A stretch of DNA of 64,000 nt. Origin: Heterohyrax brucei. Its lineage: Eukaryota; Chordata; Mammalia; Hyracoidea; Procaviidae. The DNA is taken from NCBI GenBank assembly GCA_028571685.1, contig CM053162.1, forward strand, positions 63,848,351-63,912,350. The letters run 5' to 3'. Every line of letters begins with the position of its first letter. Within the stretch, counting starts at the first letter, position 1. Shown here piece by piece: positions 34,814 to 45,006 of the stretch. The translations under genes were made by a program, and so were the position numbers. The notes below the pieces were generated by a model that had not been told where the DNA came from, did not search any database, and saw only the letters and a program-made list of their open reading frames with translations.

Positions 34814-35925
34814 CTATCCTTCCAGCATTTGCAGCCATACTCCGGCTGAAGTTGATGCTGGTTCTTCAGCATTTGCGATAGCCTGCACCAAAAGCGCCAT
34901 GTTCATCTGCTGTTGCCTCCTCTGGTGACGAAGGTATAGGATCAGCCACAGACCCAGGAAGCATAGGATGCATGCCAGGGCGCCAGAGCCTGCCCATTCT
35001 CGAACAGTATGTAGGGCTGACTGGACCCAGTTCATCAAGGTGACAGCGGTCAAGTAAGTTGTCCACTTCAGCGGTCCAGTTGCCTAGTAGCTGACGAGAC
35101 AGTTGTCTGGAGAGACTAGCTGCGCGAGAGATATTGTTAAACTGCACAGAAGTAACACAGAGGCCAGGGAACCGCCACTCACAGCCCAGCTGCACCACAT
35201 GCACTAGAGAGCCTTGGACAAGGTCGAGGCTTGCGCCAGAGCTGGGCGTAAGAGGGTCGCTCGACCAGCCAAGGGACATATCGGGGTAATCTAGTTACAA
35301 GGGCTGTGTGAAATGCAGTAGCATTCCAGCAGAGGGAGTAAAAACAGGTTGAATTGGTGCAGGATATAGGGTCTTTGCCAAGTATAGTTGAGCTGGGGAG
35401 AAAGTAGAGTAAGGCTTTACTGTCCCCTGGAGGCAGTGGCTCTGACAACCTGTCCAGAGACTAGGCCAGTCCCGCGTGCTTTTGCATTTTGGGGCCCATT
35501 GAGGCTGTGAGGGGATGCTGCCATTGGCTTTAGGTACCCTGAGAGGTATTTGGCCTTGCAGGAGGGTACCATTTGTTCAAGGGTTGCTACTATTGCTAGG
35601 GGTATCAAACTATCCAGCAGACTGATTATACAGGGTAATGCAACTGGGGTTGTAGTCAGAGCTATTAACTTCTGAACTAAAATTAGTGAGTATATGAAAG
35701 CACAAAAAAACCTTGAAAGCTTATATTAAGGGGGCGCAGTTCAGGGGCAAAGTCAGCTTGTTGTTTTAGGAAGGGTAGCTCAAGTGAGCTATTGGTTGTG
35801 GATATGCGGGGAAAGACGGAAGCAGTATGATGCATAGGTAGGGGAAGGGGTAGGACATCTAACAACCCCCACCGGTACTTATCCTGATTTTCTTGGTATT
35901 GTTCAGTCACTGCTTTCCCCAGGGT
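34814..35925 (-). pseudogene. env: env remnant (SU end and transmembrane subunit)
   Basis: Env mediates receptor binding and fusion in a working retrovirus. Here only the later part is present and it is split over several frames. From about 35925 to 35686 env-like codons continue in the pol frame after the deletion. Other frames then carry N-glycosylation sequons (for example NST and NAT in 35179-35448) and 'LSRQLSRQLLGNWTAEVDNL' (34866-35279). The last frame (34814-35053) has a hydrophobic anchor 'ALACILCFLGLWLILYL' and a basic then acidic cytoplasmic tail. No signal peptide is present. At least three frame breaks make it non-functional. SU content is inferred from sequons and position. Confidence 0.75.
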
Positions 35926-36687
35926 GAAGTCATTTAGAGTTTGCAGTCCATCTCTTCTTAGAGTAATTTTCTGTGGCTTAATTTGTCCTGGAGATATGTG
36001 TGAACCCAAATACTCAAGGGCATTCCCCATCTGCACCTTTTCAGGTGCGATATGCAGCCCATGGGCTTTTAGGTGGATTGCCAGTGTGGAAAAAGCCTTT
36101 TGAACTTCAGCGTGAGTAGGTGCTGCTAAGAGAATGTCATCCATATAATGGATACAGTGTACGGAGGGATGAGCATCTCTGACGGGGGCAATGGCTTTAT
36201 CTACAAAGATTTGGCACATTGTTGGGCTGTTAGCCATGCCTTGTGGAAGGACTACCCACTCATAGCGCCTGTCAGGGGCAGTATGGTTGATAGACGGCAA
36301 GGTGAAGGTGAATCGAGGGGTATCTTCGGGGTGCAGTGGGATGGAGAAAAAACAATTTTTGATGTCTATTACTATAATGGGCCAGTTCTGTGGCAAAGCA
36401 GAGAGTACTGGTAAGCCTCTCTGCACAGGCCCCATAACCTCCATAGTAGCATTAATTTCTCTGAGGTCATGCAACAGTCTCCACTGTCCCGATTTCTTCC
36501 GTATGACAAATATAGGAGTATTCCAAGGTGAGTTAGACCTTTTTAGATGCCCCAAAGCTAGCTGTTCTGCAATGAGTTCCATGGCAGCATGTAATTTTTG
36601 TGTTGGAAGGGGCCACTGAGGTACCCAGACAGGCTGCTCTGATTTCCATTTGATTTTTATTGCCTCAGTGGCCCCTGTGAAAAACCC
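35926..36687 (-). pseudogene. pol: pol remnant (reverse transcriptase only)
   Basis: The frame is open from the pro-pol slippery site and includes the 299-codon piece at 35683-36582. RT features in order are '[20 protein letters not shown]' (residues 18-37 of that piece), '[13 protein letters not shown]' with the first catalytic Asp (71-83), '[13 protein letters not shown]' (112-124) and the YMDD box (146-149, about 36136-36147). The match ends near 'QTLNDF' (residue 219, about 35926), before the thumb and connection are complete. The frame then continues directly into env-like sequence. RNase H and integrase are absent. Confidence 0.93.
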
Positions 36688-37648
36688 AATCCTTCTCTTT
36701 TGGAGTGTGGGGAAGTTGGTACAGGGCTGCTTCGGCCCTGAGCATGCTTGCCTAGCCCAAAGCTGGGGATATACCCCATATCAGCCATAATAGCTTTGGA
36801 CTGAGGGCTATAAAGTTGTTCGTTTGTGAGATGTAGGTTAAGCTCTGTAAGCACGTCTCGTCCCCACAACGTGACAGGGGTGTTTAGGACATATGGCTGA
36901 AACCGTCCTGCGTGTCCTTCCTCATCTAGCCAATGAAGCTCAGCCGAACTCATTTTTGGGGTCTCTGCATAGCCCAGCCCTCTAAGCACTTGCTGGGATA
37001 TTTGTACAGGCCATTTAGCTGGTCAGTCCCTTTCACTAATTACACTACGGTCTGCTCCGGTATCAAGCAACCCTATGAATTTTCTGCCATTTACCTTTAG
37101 GGTGTACATAGGTCGACGGTCAAGGTCGAGGGCTAGCATAGTTCATGATGGCCCAGTGGACCCAAGATCCTGGTCGCCCCTAATTCTGTTCTCTGCTGGG
37201 AATTGATCATAGTCGCTGTGGAGGACAAGCAACTGAGCAATCTTGTCTCCCGGGGAAATGGCTAAAATTCCTTTTGGGGAAGATATCATGATTTTTATAA
37301 TGCCAGTATAGTCAGGGTCAATTACCCTGGGATGGACTATAATACCCTTTAAGGTGGCCGAGCCGTGACCAATAATCAACCCCATCGTACCCGCCTCAAG
37401 GGGTCCCGACATGTCAGAGTCGATAGGCTGGACTCCCATCTGTGGGGTTAGTACAAGTTGGGTGGCGGCACGGAGGTCCAGTCGGGCGCTGCCGGCAGTT
37501 GCCCTTCGGATGGTGGCTACAGCAGTGGCACACCCTGCCCCGGAGGGAGCAGGGACGGCCACTGCACTAGCTGAGGAGGTGCACTGGTTGCCGGAGTTTG
37601 GAGTGCCCCATATATTCGAGGGCCCTGGCGGCGGGGGCCCCGCTGGAC
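36657..37648 (-). pseudogene. pro: dUTPase-protease (pro) region with in-frame stops
   Basis: The -1 frame opens at the gag-pro slippery site and runs through a dUTPase domain (37143-37562), an enzyme that removes dUTP. Its motifs are 'AGSARLDL', 'GHGSATLKG', 'RVIDPDYTGII' and 'SPGDKIAQLL'; the glycine-rich fifth motif is not seen. The aspartic protease follows with DTGAD at 37050-37064 and, near its end, a G-patch ('[15 protein letters not shown] ... GLGF', 36660-36780). Two in-frame TGA codons (37143-37145 and 37023-37025) interrupt the protease, the first before and the second after the active site. Confidence 0.92.
36681..36687 (-). promoter_or_regulatory. Putative pro-pol -1 frameshift site
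   Basis: On the minus strand G GGT TTT lies in the pro frame, fits the X XXY YYZ rule, and the -1 frame from it is the pol frame. No pseudoknot was modelled. Confidence 0.7.
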
Positions 37649-39243
37649 GTTTTTTGGCCTAGTGCCAGTGAGATTGGGGCCTAAAGGCATTCCGTCCATC
37701 GCTTGTTTTGAATAGCACTCAGATGCCCAATGATTGCCCTTCTTGCATCAAGGACAGCGCCCCGGCCCCTGGGGATTGTTTTCTGCGGGTGTATTGCTTT
37801 GAAAGGAGGGACAGTCTCACTTAAAATGCCCAGGGCGCCCGCACTGGAAACAAGCTGGCTGACCAGCGCTAGATGTGCCCTTTTGCTCTGGGCGTCTGGG
37901 GTTATTTGAAGGGCCCTGCGTCTGTTGGACTGCAGCCACTACGGCGGCTGCTAGCCCAGCATTGGTGAGCCCCCCTCCGATTTCTCTGCACACTTTCATC
38001 CATATCTCTAGGCTTTTCTGCTTATGAGGGGTGATGGCAGCTCGGCAGTCTTTAGTACACTGTTCAAAGACTAGCTGTTTAATGAGGGGCATAGCTGTGT
38101 CTGCATCTCCAAAGATCTCTGTGGCCGTATCACACATACGAGCCACACAAACTCAGAAAAAGGCTCATTTTGGCCCTGAATGATTTTTGTGAGGTTTCCT
38201 GCCGGCTCTCCGCGATTTGGGAGGCACTTCCACGCCCTGGTACATATTAGGTTAATCTGGTCATACACCTGAGGGGGATAGTTTATTTGTTGATTGGCAT
38301 AAGGCCCTTGACCCATCAGCATATCAACGTCCCACGTGTGCTGGCCATTATGGGCATTGCGTGCTGCCTGCTGGGTAGCAAACTCCATCACCAGGGATTT
38401 CCAATCTAGGTACTGCCCAGAAGTTAGGCAGGCACGGGCGAGATTTTGCCAGTCATTCGGAGTCATGGCATACCTGTGTAGGTTTTCTAAGGAAGCCACC
38501 ACAAAAGAGGCGGCAACGCCATACGTTCTTACTGCCTCAGCCACCCCCTTTACTGTTTTCCAGTCTAAGACTTCATGATACCGTTGCCCTTGCTGAGTTT
38601 GAAAAACAGGAAAAGCACCCATAGCATGGGGTACCTCTCTCCAGACCTCGGGGCAAAAACTTCTAGCTGATGCTTTGGGCCTTGTATCAGGCCGCGCCTC
38701 GCACTGGGCATAAGGATTATAGGGTGGGGGGTTACCCCCACCCAAGTCCGGCGGCTTTTTAGGCGGCTCAGGCGCTGAGGGCCGTGTGGAAATGGGGCGG
38801 AGACGCCCAAAATGGTGCACAACCTTTTCCACTTCCTCTTCTGCCTCTGACTCACTTTCAGGCTCACTTTCCTTCGGCTCTTCCTCGCCACAGGCGCTGC
38901 CCTGCTGAGAGCGCTCTTCTTGAATTCGCTCTAACGCGGATTGGCCTGTCTGTAACACCCTTTGAAATACTCCTGACTCATCCTCTAGACAAGTTAAAAT
39001 CAGAATCCAAATACTCATTACTCCTGGGGGCAGGTTGCCTTGTGTATCTACTCTAGTTAGATCTGCCCCTAACTTGTTCCAGGCTGCAACAGTAAGATGG
39101 CCCGAAGCTAAGAACCAGGGAGCCACCTCTTCCACTGCGGAGAGGAAGCGCTCAATCGTCTGTTGCTTTAATCCAATACCCCTCTGTCTAAGCAGGCTTT
39201 TACAGGCAGTTAGTAGATGTTCAGCAGTGGGCTGGTTCCCCAT
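37517..39243 (-). pseudogene. gag: gag with one frame break and in-frame stops
   Basis: Gag builds the viral core. The start at 39243 (MGNQ...) is preferred over an upstream in-frame ATG because Gly2 fits N-myristoylation. Matrix comes first. A Glu/Ser-rich acidic stretch and a PPPY late-domain motif follow, then capsid, starting near 'FPVFQTQQGQ'. The capsid major homology region includes 'IIQGQNEPFSEFV'. The frame shifts at about 38144-38148 and continues in another frame (37817-38146). Nucleocapsid has two zinc knuckles ('CFQCGRPGHFK' and 'CKKGNHWASEC'), each interrupted by TGA. The frame ends with TAG at 37517. Confidence 0.93.
37649..37655 (-). promoter_or_regulatory. Gag-pro -1 frameshift site
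   Basis: On the minus strand A AAA AAC is in register with the gag frame (codons CCA AAA AAC). Shifting back one base opens the dUTPase frame with no stop for about 170 codons. This is the classical betaretroviral heptamer. Confidence 0.88.
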
Positions 39244-39328
39244 TTTCTTGGTGCTGTGCCTAACGGCTCCAGGCGTCCCCAAAGCCTTTTAGGCATTTAG
39301 TCTAGACTACCCCTCCTTGGAGCTGATT

Positions 39329-39428
39329 GTCCCTCCCAGGGATCTTTCCAATTGCCCTTCTTAGGGTTTCGTAGGATTGCCCCTCCCAGGGGTCTTTGAA
39401 ATCGCCCCTCCCAGGGGTTCTTACCAGC
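39329..39428 (-). repeat. 25-bp tandem repeat in the proviral 5' leader
   Basis: Four units with an exact 25-bp period begin at 39329, 39354, 39379 and 39404. Each has a CCCTCCCAGGG-like core that can form a short hairpin. The last two are almost identical. They lie between the PBS and gag, where packaging and dimerisation signals usually sit. Confidence 0.8.
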
Positions 39429-39468
39429 GCTGTAGATCGGGCCAGAGGAAGGTTGGGGTCCCATTGGC

Positions 39469-39486
39469 TCCCCGTACGGGCCACCA
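39469..39486 (-). promoter_or_regulatory. Primer-binding site, tRNA-Ile type
   Basis: On the minus strand the 18 bases TGGTGGCCCGTACGGGGA start two bases after the 5' LTR. They are complementary to a tRNA 3' end UCCCCGUACGGGCCACCA, which I recognise as tRNA-Ile(AAU), all 18 positions matching. Confidence 0.82.
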
Positions 39487-39488
39487 GA

Positions 39489-39771
39489 TGTCGCTATCCC
39501 CCCGATACCGACCCGCGGCGGAGTGACAGCAACAGACCGACACCACGTCCTCTGGTCTTCAAGCAGAGAGAGCGTTTATTTCCAGTAGTTCCACTTATAT
39601 ACGGAATGAATCAGCCAATCACTACTGGCCCACGTATGGGCTAGGGCGTGTCCCAGGCATGCACAGGCAAGATGTTTACTGCTCTAAGGTCTCTGGGTCT
39701 GGGTGTGGCTACAAGCCAAGGCACCATCTTTGGGTGCGGCCGCTCGGGGGGTGTGGGGCTGGCTCACCACA
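39489..39771 (-). repeat. 5' LTR (283 bp)
   Basis: TG...CA ends, same length as the other LTR. TATA box at 39594-39602 and AATAAA at 39575-39580, both minus strand. On this strand it would act as promoter for the provirus. Confidence 0.96.
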
Positions 39772-39777
39772 CACTGT
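39772..39777. repeat. Provirus target-site duplication, right copy
   Basis: CACTGT, identical to 34373-34378. Confidence 0.93.
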
Positions 39778-40335
39778 CTCACCCCTACTTTACTGGCATG
39801 AATCAAAAAACAGAAAATAACAAATGTCAGTGAGGGAAGCTGCAGGGAGGCTGGAACACCTATGCACTGCTGGAGGGAGGCTGGAACAACTATGCACTGC
39901 TGGTGGTAATATAAAATGATACAACGATTTTTGAAAATGACATGGCACCTCCTTAAAGACTAGAAATACTAATACCATACAATCCAACAATCACACATCT
40001 AGAAATATATCCTAGAGAAATAAGAGCTGTCACATGAATAGACATGCACAATTGTGTTTGTTGCAGCACCATTCACAATAGCGAAAGCACTCAGTAACAG
40101 ATAAATGGATAAACAAACCATAGAGCACATTCAGTGGAATACTATGCAACAGTAAAGAACAATGATGAATCCGTGAAGCATCTTACAACATGAATGATCC
40201 TGGAAGACATCATGTTAATAAAGTTGATCAATCACAGAAGGATGAATCTATGTGAGACCACTACTATAAAATCTCAGTAAAAGGTTTTCACACAGAAAGA
40301 AACAAATTTTGATGGTTATTAAGGGGAAAAAAAAA
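39778..40335 (+). mobile_element. L1 ORF2 C-terminus, right of the provirus
   Basis: It continues the L1 cut at 34378: 'tttgttgcagcaccattcacaatagcg', 'tggaatactatgcaacagtaaag', 'tgtgagaccactactataaaatctc'. A 30-bp tandem duplication lies at about 39842-39903 ('gggaggctggaaca.ctatg'). Confidence 0.9.
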
Positions 40336-40365
40336 ACTAAACCAATAATAATAATAATTCATTGC

Positions 40366-40397
40366 CAGCCAAGTGCTGTCGAGTCAGAGCCGACTCA
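40366..40397 (-). repeat. Tail-only micro-insertion (32 bp)
   Basis: The insert reads CAGCCAAGTGCTGTCGAG then TCAGAGCCGACTCA, the reverse complement of a SINE/RTE 3' end. Direct repeats CATTGC flank it (40360-40365 and 40398-40403). Confidence 0.78.
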
Positions 40398-40403
40398 CAT
40401 TGC

Positions 40404-41175
40404 TGTTGTCTCAGTTCCACCTCATACTGACCCTACAGATAAGCTGTAGATTTAGTGAAAGTGAAGACATCACAGAAGACTCTGGAAGTCAACACAGCTT
40501 GACCAAGGCAAGTCATAGAAGCTTCCGGGACACAGCTAAACTTACTGAAGGACTGTGTTACTGGTCTGAAGGCTGGAGACTATGGTCTCGAAGGACAGCT
40601 AGCTGAATTGGCATAGCATAGTTTATACAGAAAATGTTCCATATCTTTGGTGAGCAGCATCTAGGCTTTTAAACTTTGTGAGTAAATACTTAAGATATTT
40701 CTGCTGGTGCCACACTATCTGGAGCTAGGGATAATGAAGAGATCAAAGACACAAGTGAAAGATTAGTCCAAGTGAGTAATGAACCACAGTCTCCACCACA
40801 CTGAATCCAGCATAACTATGTGGTGTCCAGCTACCACCACTGATCTTTCTGGCAGGGATCTCAACACAGGTTCCAAGACAGAGCTGGAGAAAAATGTAGG
40901 AAAAAAATCAAACTCACCAAAATAAATAAATAAGACCAGACTTACCAGTTTGACAGAAACTGAAGATAAATTGAAAACATGGCCCCCAGAGACCCCTGTA
41001 TGTCTATACTGAAGTCACTCATGAGGTTCACCCTTCAGTCAAAGATCAGGCAGGCCTATAAATCAAATAATAATATACACAGTTCAACTAAGCATAAAAG
41101 ACTAAATGGGCCCAAGAGCCCTGGGGCAAGGATCAGAAAGAAGGAGGGGCAGGAAAACTAGACAAATGGAAATAG
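40404..41175 (+). mobile_element. Probable L1 3' UTR (older subfamily)
   Basis: It follows the L1 ORF2 end directly and has runs such as 'gtgtccagctaccaccactgatctttctggcagggatc' and 'aaagaccagacttaccagtttgacagaaactg' that resemble a mammalian L1 3' UTR I have seen before. It differs from the 3' UTR at 48110-49110, so it would belong to a different subfamily. Confidence 0.45.
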
Positions 41176-41387
41176 AAAACTCCAAGAATGTGAAAGATTT
41201 TGATATCTTGCATGGCTGGCAACTGACGTGTCATTCAATAAGAGATGAATTTGCTCTGAAAACCTTCACCTAAAGTAAAAAAGAAAAATAAAATTCATAA
41301 AGAAAATATCTGGTCATTAAATTATTTAAAACACAAGAATAACATGATCAATTATGGATCAAATATGCAGTTTATGAAGACTGTTCT

Positions 41388-41428
41388 CTAGGGTCTGTGT
41401 TAGCTGGAAGCAACTTGACAGCAACACT
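41388..41428 (+). repeat. AfroSINE 3'-end scrap
   Basis: 'tagggtctgtgttagctgg' then 'aagcaacttgacagcaac' matches only the SINE end and is followed by a T-run. No target duplication recognised. Confidence 0.5.
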
Positions 41429-41992
41429 TTTTTTTTTTTTTGGTGGGTCAATTCTGTAAAGAATATGGTAGTTAGATATGAATAAGACAAGATGATAAGC
41501 TAACTTCCCTGTTAGGATTTTATTATAAACAGCAAATATAAGACTCACTGAACCAAGCAAGGCACTGAAATGAATATATAGAACAGCTGAACAATGTAGG
41601 AAAATATGTTTTCAAATCTCAAGGAAGAAGACAGATTCCAGGAAAAAAAAAAAAGTGGATTAAAACTTTGGACAAAAACCTTTCATTATTAAATCTCCTA
41701 ATTGAAACTAGGCAGCTGTTAACCTCAATTTAATTGACATTTTCTCTGTGTCTTGATAATTATTTTATCCTTCCTGGATCTCAAACCATATGCTACATTT
41801 TAAGTGTTTCCTTCCCGCCCCCCAAGATCTTCTTGGATAATGGTTGCTTATTTCCCTTAAAAAGGTTAACTTTAACCAAAATTTAAATGACTTGGTTTAA
41901 AAAATAAATTTAAAGAATACATAAAACATAATACATGGCAATGATAGATGCCTGCCTTGTTTATACATTTAAAACCTACTTAACTTCAATGA

Positions 41993-42019
41993 CAGCCAAG
42001 TGCCGTTGAGTCAGATCTG
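41993..42019 (-). repeat. Tail-only micro-insertion (27 bp)
   Basis: The insert is CAGCCAAGTGCCGTTGAG then TCAGATCTG. Exact 10-bp direct repeats ACTTCAATGA flank it (41983-41992 and 42020-42029). Confidence 0.85.
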
Positions 42020-42499
42020 ACTTCAATGAGAAGTGATAAATTTCTTATTTCACTATTATTTGTTTTGATTAGAACAAACTTTTGCTTTTATTATTGGGAG
42101 TTAGAACTATATTTGGACACATCTACAAAAATACACATCTTTGATGAAAACCAACTTCATGAGGTTTCTGAGTGAGAATGCAAAAGCAGTCATCTGGTAA
42201 CTGAGCTGAAACCATTGGCATAGAATTCCAATTGTGTGAACCAGTACATGTCTTAGTTTAATAAACTAGATTTCATGTCCTGATTCTTAAAACATCCTCA
42301 TAAAACTCTGCAAAAATGTTTGTCTAAAGAACAAGCTGAGCAGCTCTCTGGCCTTTTCATCTATAGCCTGTCTATGACCTGCTAGCTCTTATTCTTCAGT
42401 GGAAAGAAAAGGCAAGGGAAGAACTCAGGGAAAATGCCTCTAAGGAGAAAATGAAAACATGTCTATAGACATTTCTTTCTCTCTTATGTATAAAAAACA

Positions 42500-42662
42500 A
42501 ACAAACAAAAGCCACTGTCATTGAGTTGTTTCTCACTCATAGCAACTCTGTAAGACAGACTAGAACTGGCTTCGTAGGGTTTGCATGGAGCTGCTAGTGG
42601 ATTTGAACTTCCAGTCTTTTGGTTAGTAACTAAGCTCTTAAGCACTGTACCACCAAGGTTCC
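42500..42662 (-). mobile_element. AfroSINE
   Basis: From 'agccactgtcattgagttgtttctcactcatagc' (end) to 'agcactgtaccaccaaggttcc' (head), preceded by an AAAC-rich tail. Confidence 0.92.
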
Positions 42663-42889
42663 ATCTCATTTATAGACAGACGATAGAATTCTAGAATTCT
42701 AGATTCCCAATTCTTTACTCAGCTTCTCCTATGTCTAGTAACCTTCCACCAAGTTGATAGAAAGCCTAAATTGCATCATACTACATCAAACCCAAAGAGA
42801 AAGAAATACCCAGATGAAAAGTTTCTAAAGAGAGAACAAATATCCAGGTAGAAACTGCCCCATAGAGCTAGAACTCTTAATTCTTAGTT

Positions 42890-43120
42890 ATCATAATAGC
42901 ATTTTTAATTTAATGAGTGCTTGCCTATCATATGCCCTACACTAAGAATTTTGTATTTGTAGCCACAGTCAGCCTCACAACAACCCTACAATATTTCTAT
43001 TTCTGTATTAACAAAGGGGAAAATGAAACCCACACAACCTAAGGCATGTTGCCTCGTGGGGAAGCAGAAGAGTAAGATTTCAATTTAGATCTTAATCCTT
43101 CACTCATTCCAGATCTTTGT
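42890..43120 (+). mobile_element. MIR fragment
   Basis: 'catatgccctacactaagaattttgtatttg', 'cagcctcacaacaaccctacaata' and 'aacaaaggggaaaatgaaacc' follow the MIR order. Confidence 0.75.
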
Positions 43121-43942
43121 ACAGTGGCCTAATCTGGGTTTCATTCAATTTTGGGGGTATCATGTCTCTTCCTGATTCCTAGGAAAGACTTCTAGCTTCC
43201 TTCCTAGCTTCCTTCAGTATGTCAGTATGTCAACGTCACTAGTATAACATGTCATCATAAAAAAATATGCAGTCCAGCTTGTTTATCAAGAAATCCCAAG
43301 AGAAAACAAAGCTTAAGTAAGTTTGCTACAAGTAGGAATGCATTTGAAAATGATAGACGTAGTAGACATTCTTGGCTGCAGTTATAGACAAAATCAAGGA
43401 GTTGCATGCTTTGACATTCAAGCCTGGTTTTCTAGGTAATATCAGCTGTCACTTATGTTCTACCAATCCCATAACACAGAAAGCTAAAACAAGTATTGTA
43501 GGTGTTCACTTGCGTCCAAGAGGGATAAAGACGACCAAACAAACAAAAGAAGCAAACCCACTGGCGTTGAGTAGATTCCGACTCATAGTGACCCTATCCC
43601 ATGTTATCTAAATAGACAAGGATCATGCCTTTTCTGTGAAATGGCAATAATATCACTGCCAATGAATGAAACACTAAATAATTATGATCTGAAAGACACT
43701 TTACTTAGTAGCTGGGTACTTCAAGAAAAAGTAAACACTGAGCCTTTTTAGTAGAGATAGGTAGAATCTAGACCATACCATGTAAGAAGATATTGTAACC
43801 AGAGAAAAACTCAGGAAGAATCTACTTGTAGGAACAACAAAGAAGGAGAAAACGTAAGTGGGAACTTGATGCAACTGAAAAGGAATGTTTTTTCAAAGAA
43901 AACTAAAACATCACTGTATGCCTTCATTAAAATTAGAAATGC
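43121..43942. other. Intergenic sequence with a SINE fragment
   Basis: No gene recognised. A short AfroSINE end lies at 43550-43600; the rest is unassigned. Confidence 0.4.
43550..43600 (-). mobile_element. AfroSINE 3' part
   Basis: 'aacccactggcgttgagtagattccgactcatagtgaccctatcc' is the reverse-complement SINE end only, preceded by an AAAC-rich tail. Confidence 0.75.
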
Positions 43943-45006
43943 TGGGGGGTGGAATATGGCAGACTAGACATGTCTCCTTAATGCCCTCTGAAAACTAAGG
44001 TCTGGATTGATAATTAAATGGAGACTTCTGCACACCCAGTAAGCCCTAGGACATGGCATAGGGCTGTCAATTTGGACTACATACCACTGAAGGGAAAACT
44101 TCTTTTTTGCTAACCTCCACACTTGTTGAATGGCCGTTTCTTGCAGTCTGAAGGTAACTGGTGTTTTTAACTTTTTTTTTCCTTGTCTTAGCTGGTAGGT
44201 GTGGCTTGGGCTAAACTGGTAACAAAGCTCAGCTGCACTGCTGATGTGATCATCAGGTGGAATGGCCACATTTTGACAGCCTGGCTCTGGACTCTGAGTA
44301 CTTCAACTCCTTCACCCTCTCTTTCCGAACCTCTGCCATTGATTCAGCTGTTTCTCGGCAGGCAGGAGAGCTTGTATGGCACACTATCTCGTTTGATTGA
44401 GAGGCAGAGTTACTCAAACAGAGGCTTCAGCAGGGGCTAATTCCCAGGCTGGGAGGTAATGCCACCCTGGGGAGCACTTTCCCAGAAGAAAAGCTGTGTT
44501 CAGCACAGTGTAGCCTTATGGGTGGGGCCCTGCAGTGGATGACAACAGGCTAGTAGCATGTCTGTACTTTGAACTACATTACAACAGCTGGGGTCAGATA
44601 TACAGGTGCCTACATTGCCAGCTGGAAAGAGGCGCTTGCACACCTGAAAGCCTGACTGACTTTGGAAGCTTTCAGATACCTTTTACCTTTCAAAACAAGA
44701 CTACCTAGAGAAGTAACTGTGGTGCACTGGGACAGCATCCCTTCCAGCCTTTACTGACCCACATCATAGGGTCAGCTGACAGTCCCCCAGTGACTACACA
44801 AGTAGAGCCATGTCTTAGCTAGCCAGGAGTTTGAGCCTGCTACCCCAGCAGTTTCACAGGGCCCAGTCACTGGAGTATACAGCAGTGACTGGTGATCATC
44901 AGACTGCACTTCAGATCCTGTTAAGGCAACGCCAGAGAAACTGAACAACCTCTAGATGCCCCAAAAGCAGCAAATCTTGACCAGACTCTTAAAGAAAAAT
45001 CCATCC

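Larger units (their letters stand above)
34379..39771 (-). mobile_element. Class II (betaretrovirus-like) endogenous retrovirus, internally deleted
   Basis: A 5393-bp provirus on the minus strand with order 5' LTR (39489-39771), PBS, leader repeats, gag, dUTPase-protease, pol, env, polypurine tract and 3' LTR (34379-34661). A dUTPase at the start of the pro frame, a G-patch after the protease and two -1 frame changes are betaretroviral features. A complete relative would be about 9-10 kb. The missing part covers RNase H, integrase and the first part of env. Frame breaks and stops in gag, pro and env make it non-infectious. It inserted into an L1 and is younger than it. Confidence 0.96.
41176..42499. 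other. AT-rich intergenic sequence
   Basis: No gene seen. It contains a SINE 3' scrap (41388-41428) and a micro-insertion (41993-42019). Confidence 0.4.

Noticed and set aside
36148..36619. Plus-strand frames of 88 and 110 codons over the provirus
   Set aside because: They are antisense shadows of the RT frame.
39302..39644. Open frames running from the proviral leader into the 5' LTR
   Set aside because: They arise from GC-rich repeat and LTR sequence, occur on both strands and do not correspond to a retroviral accessory gene I recognise.
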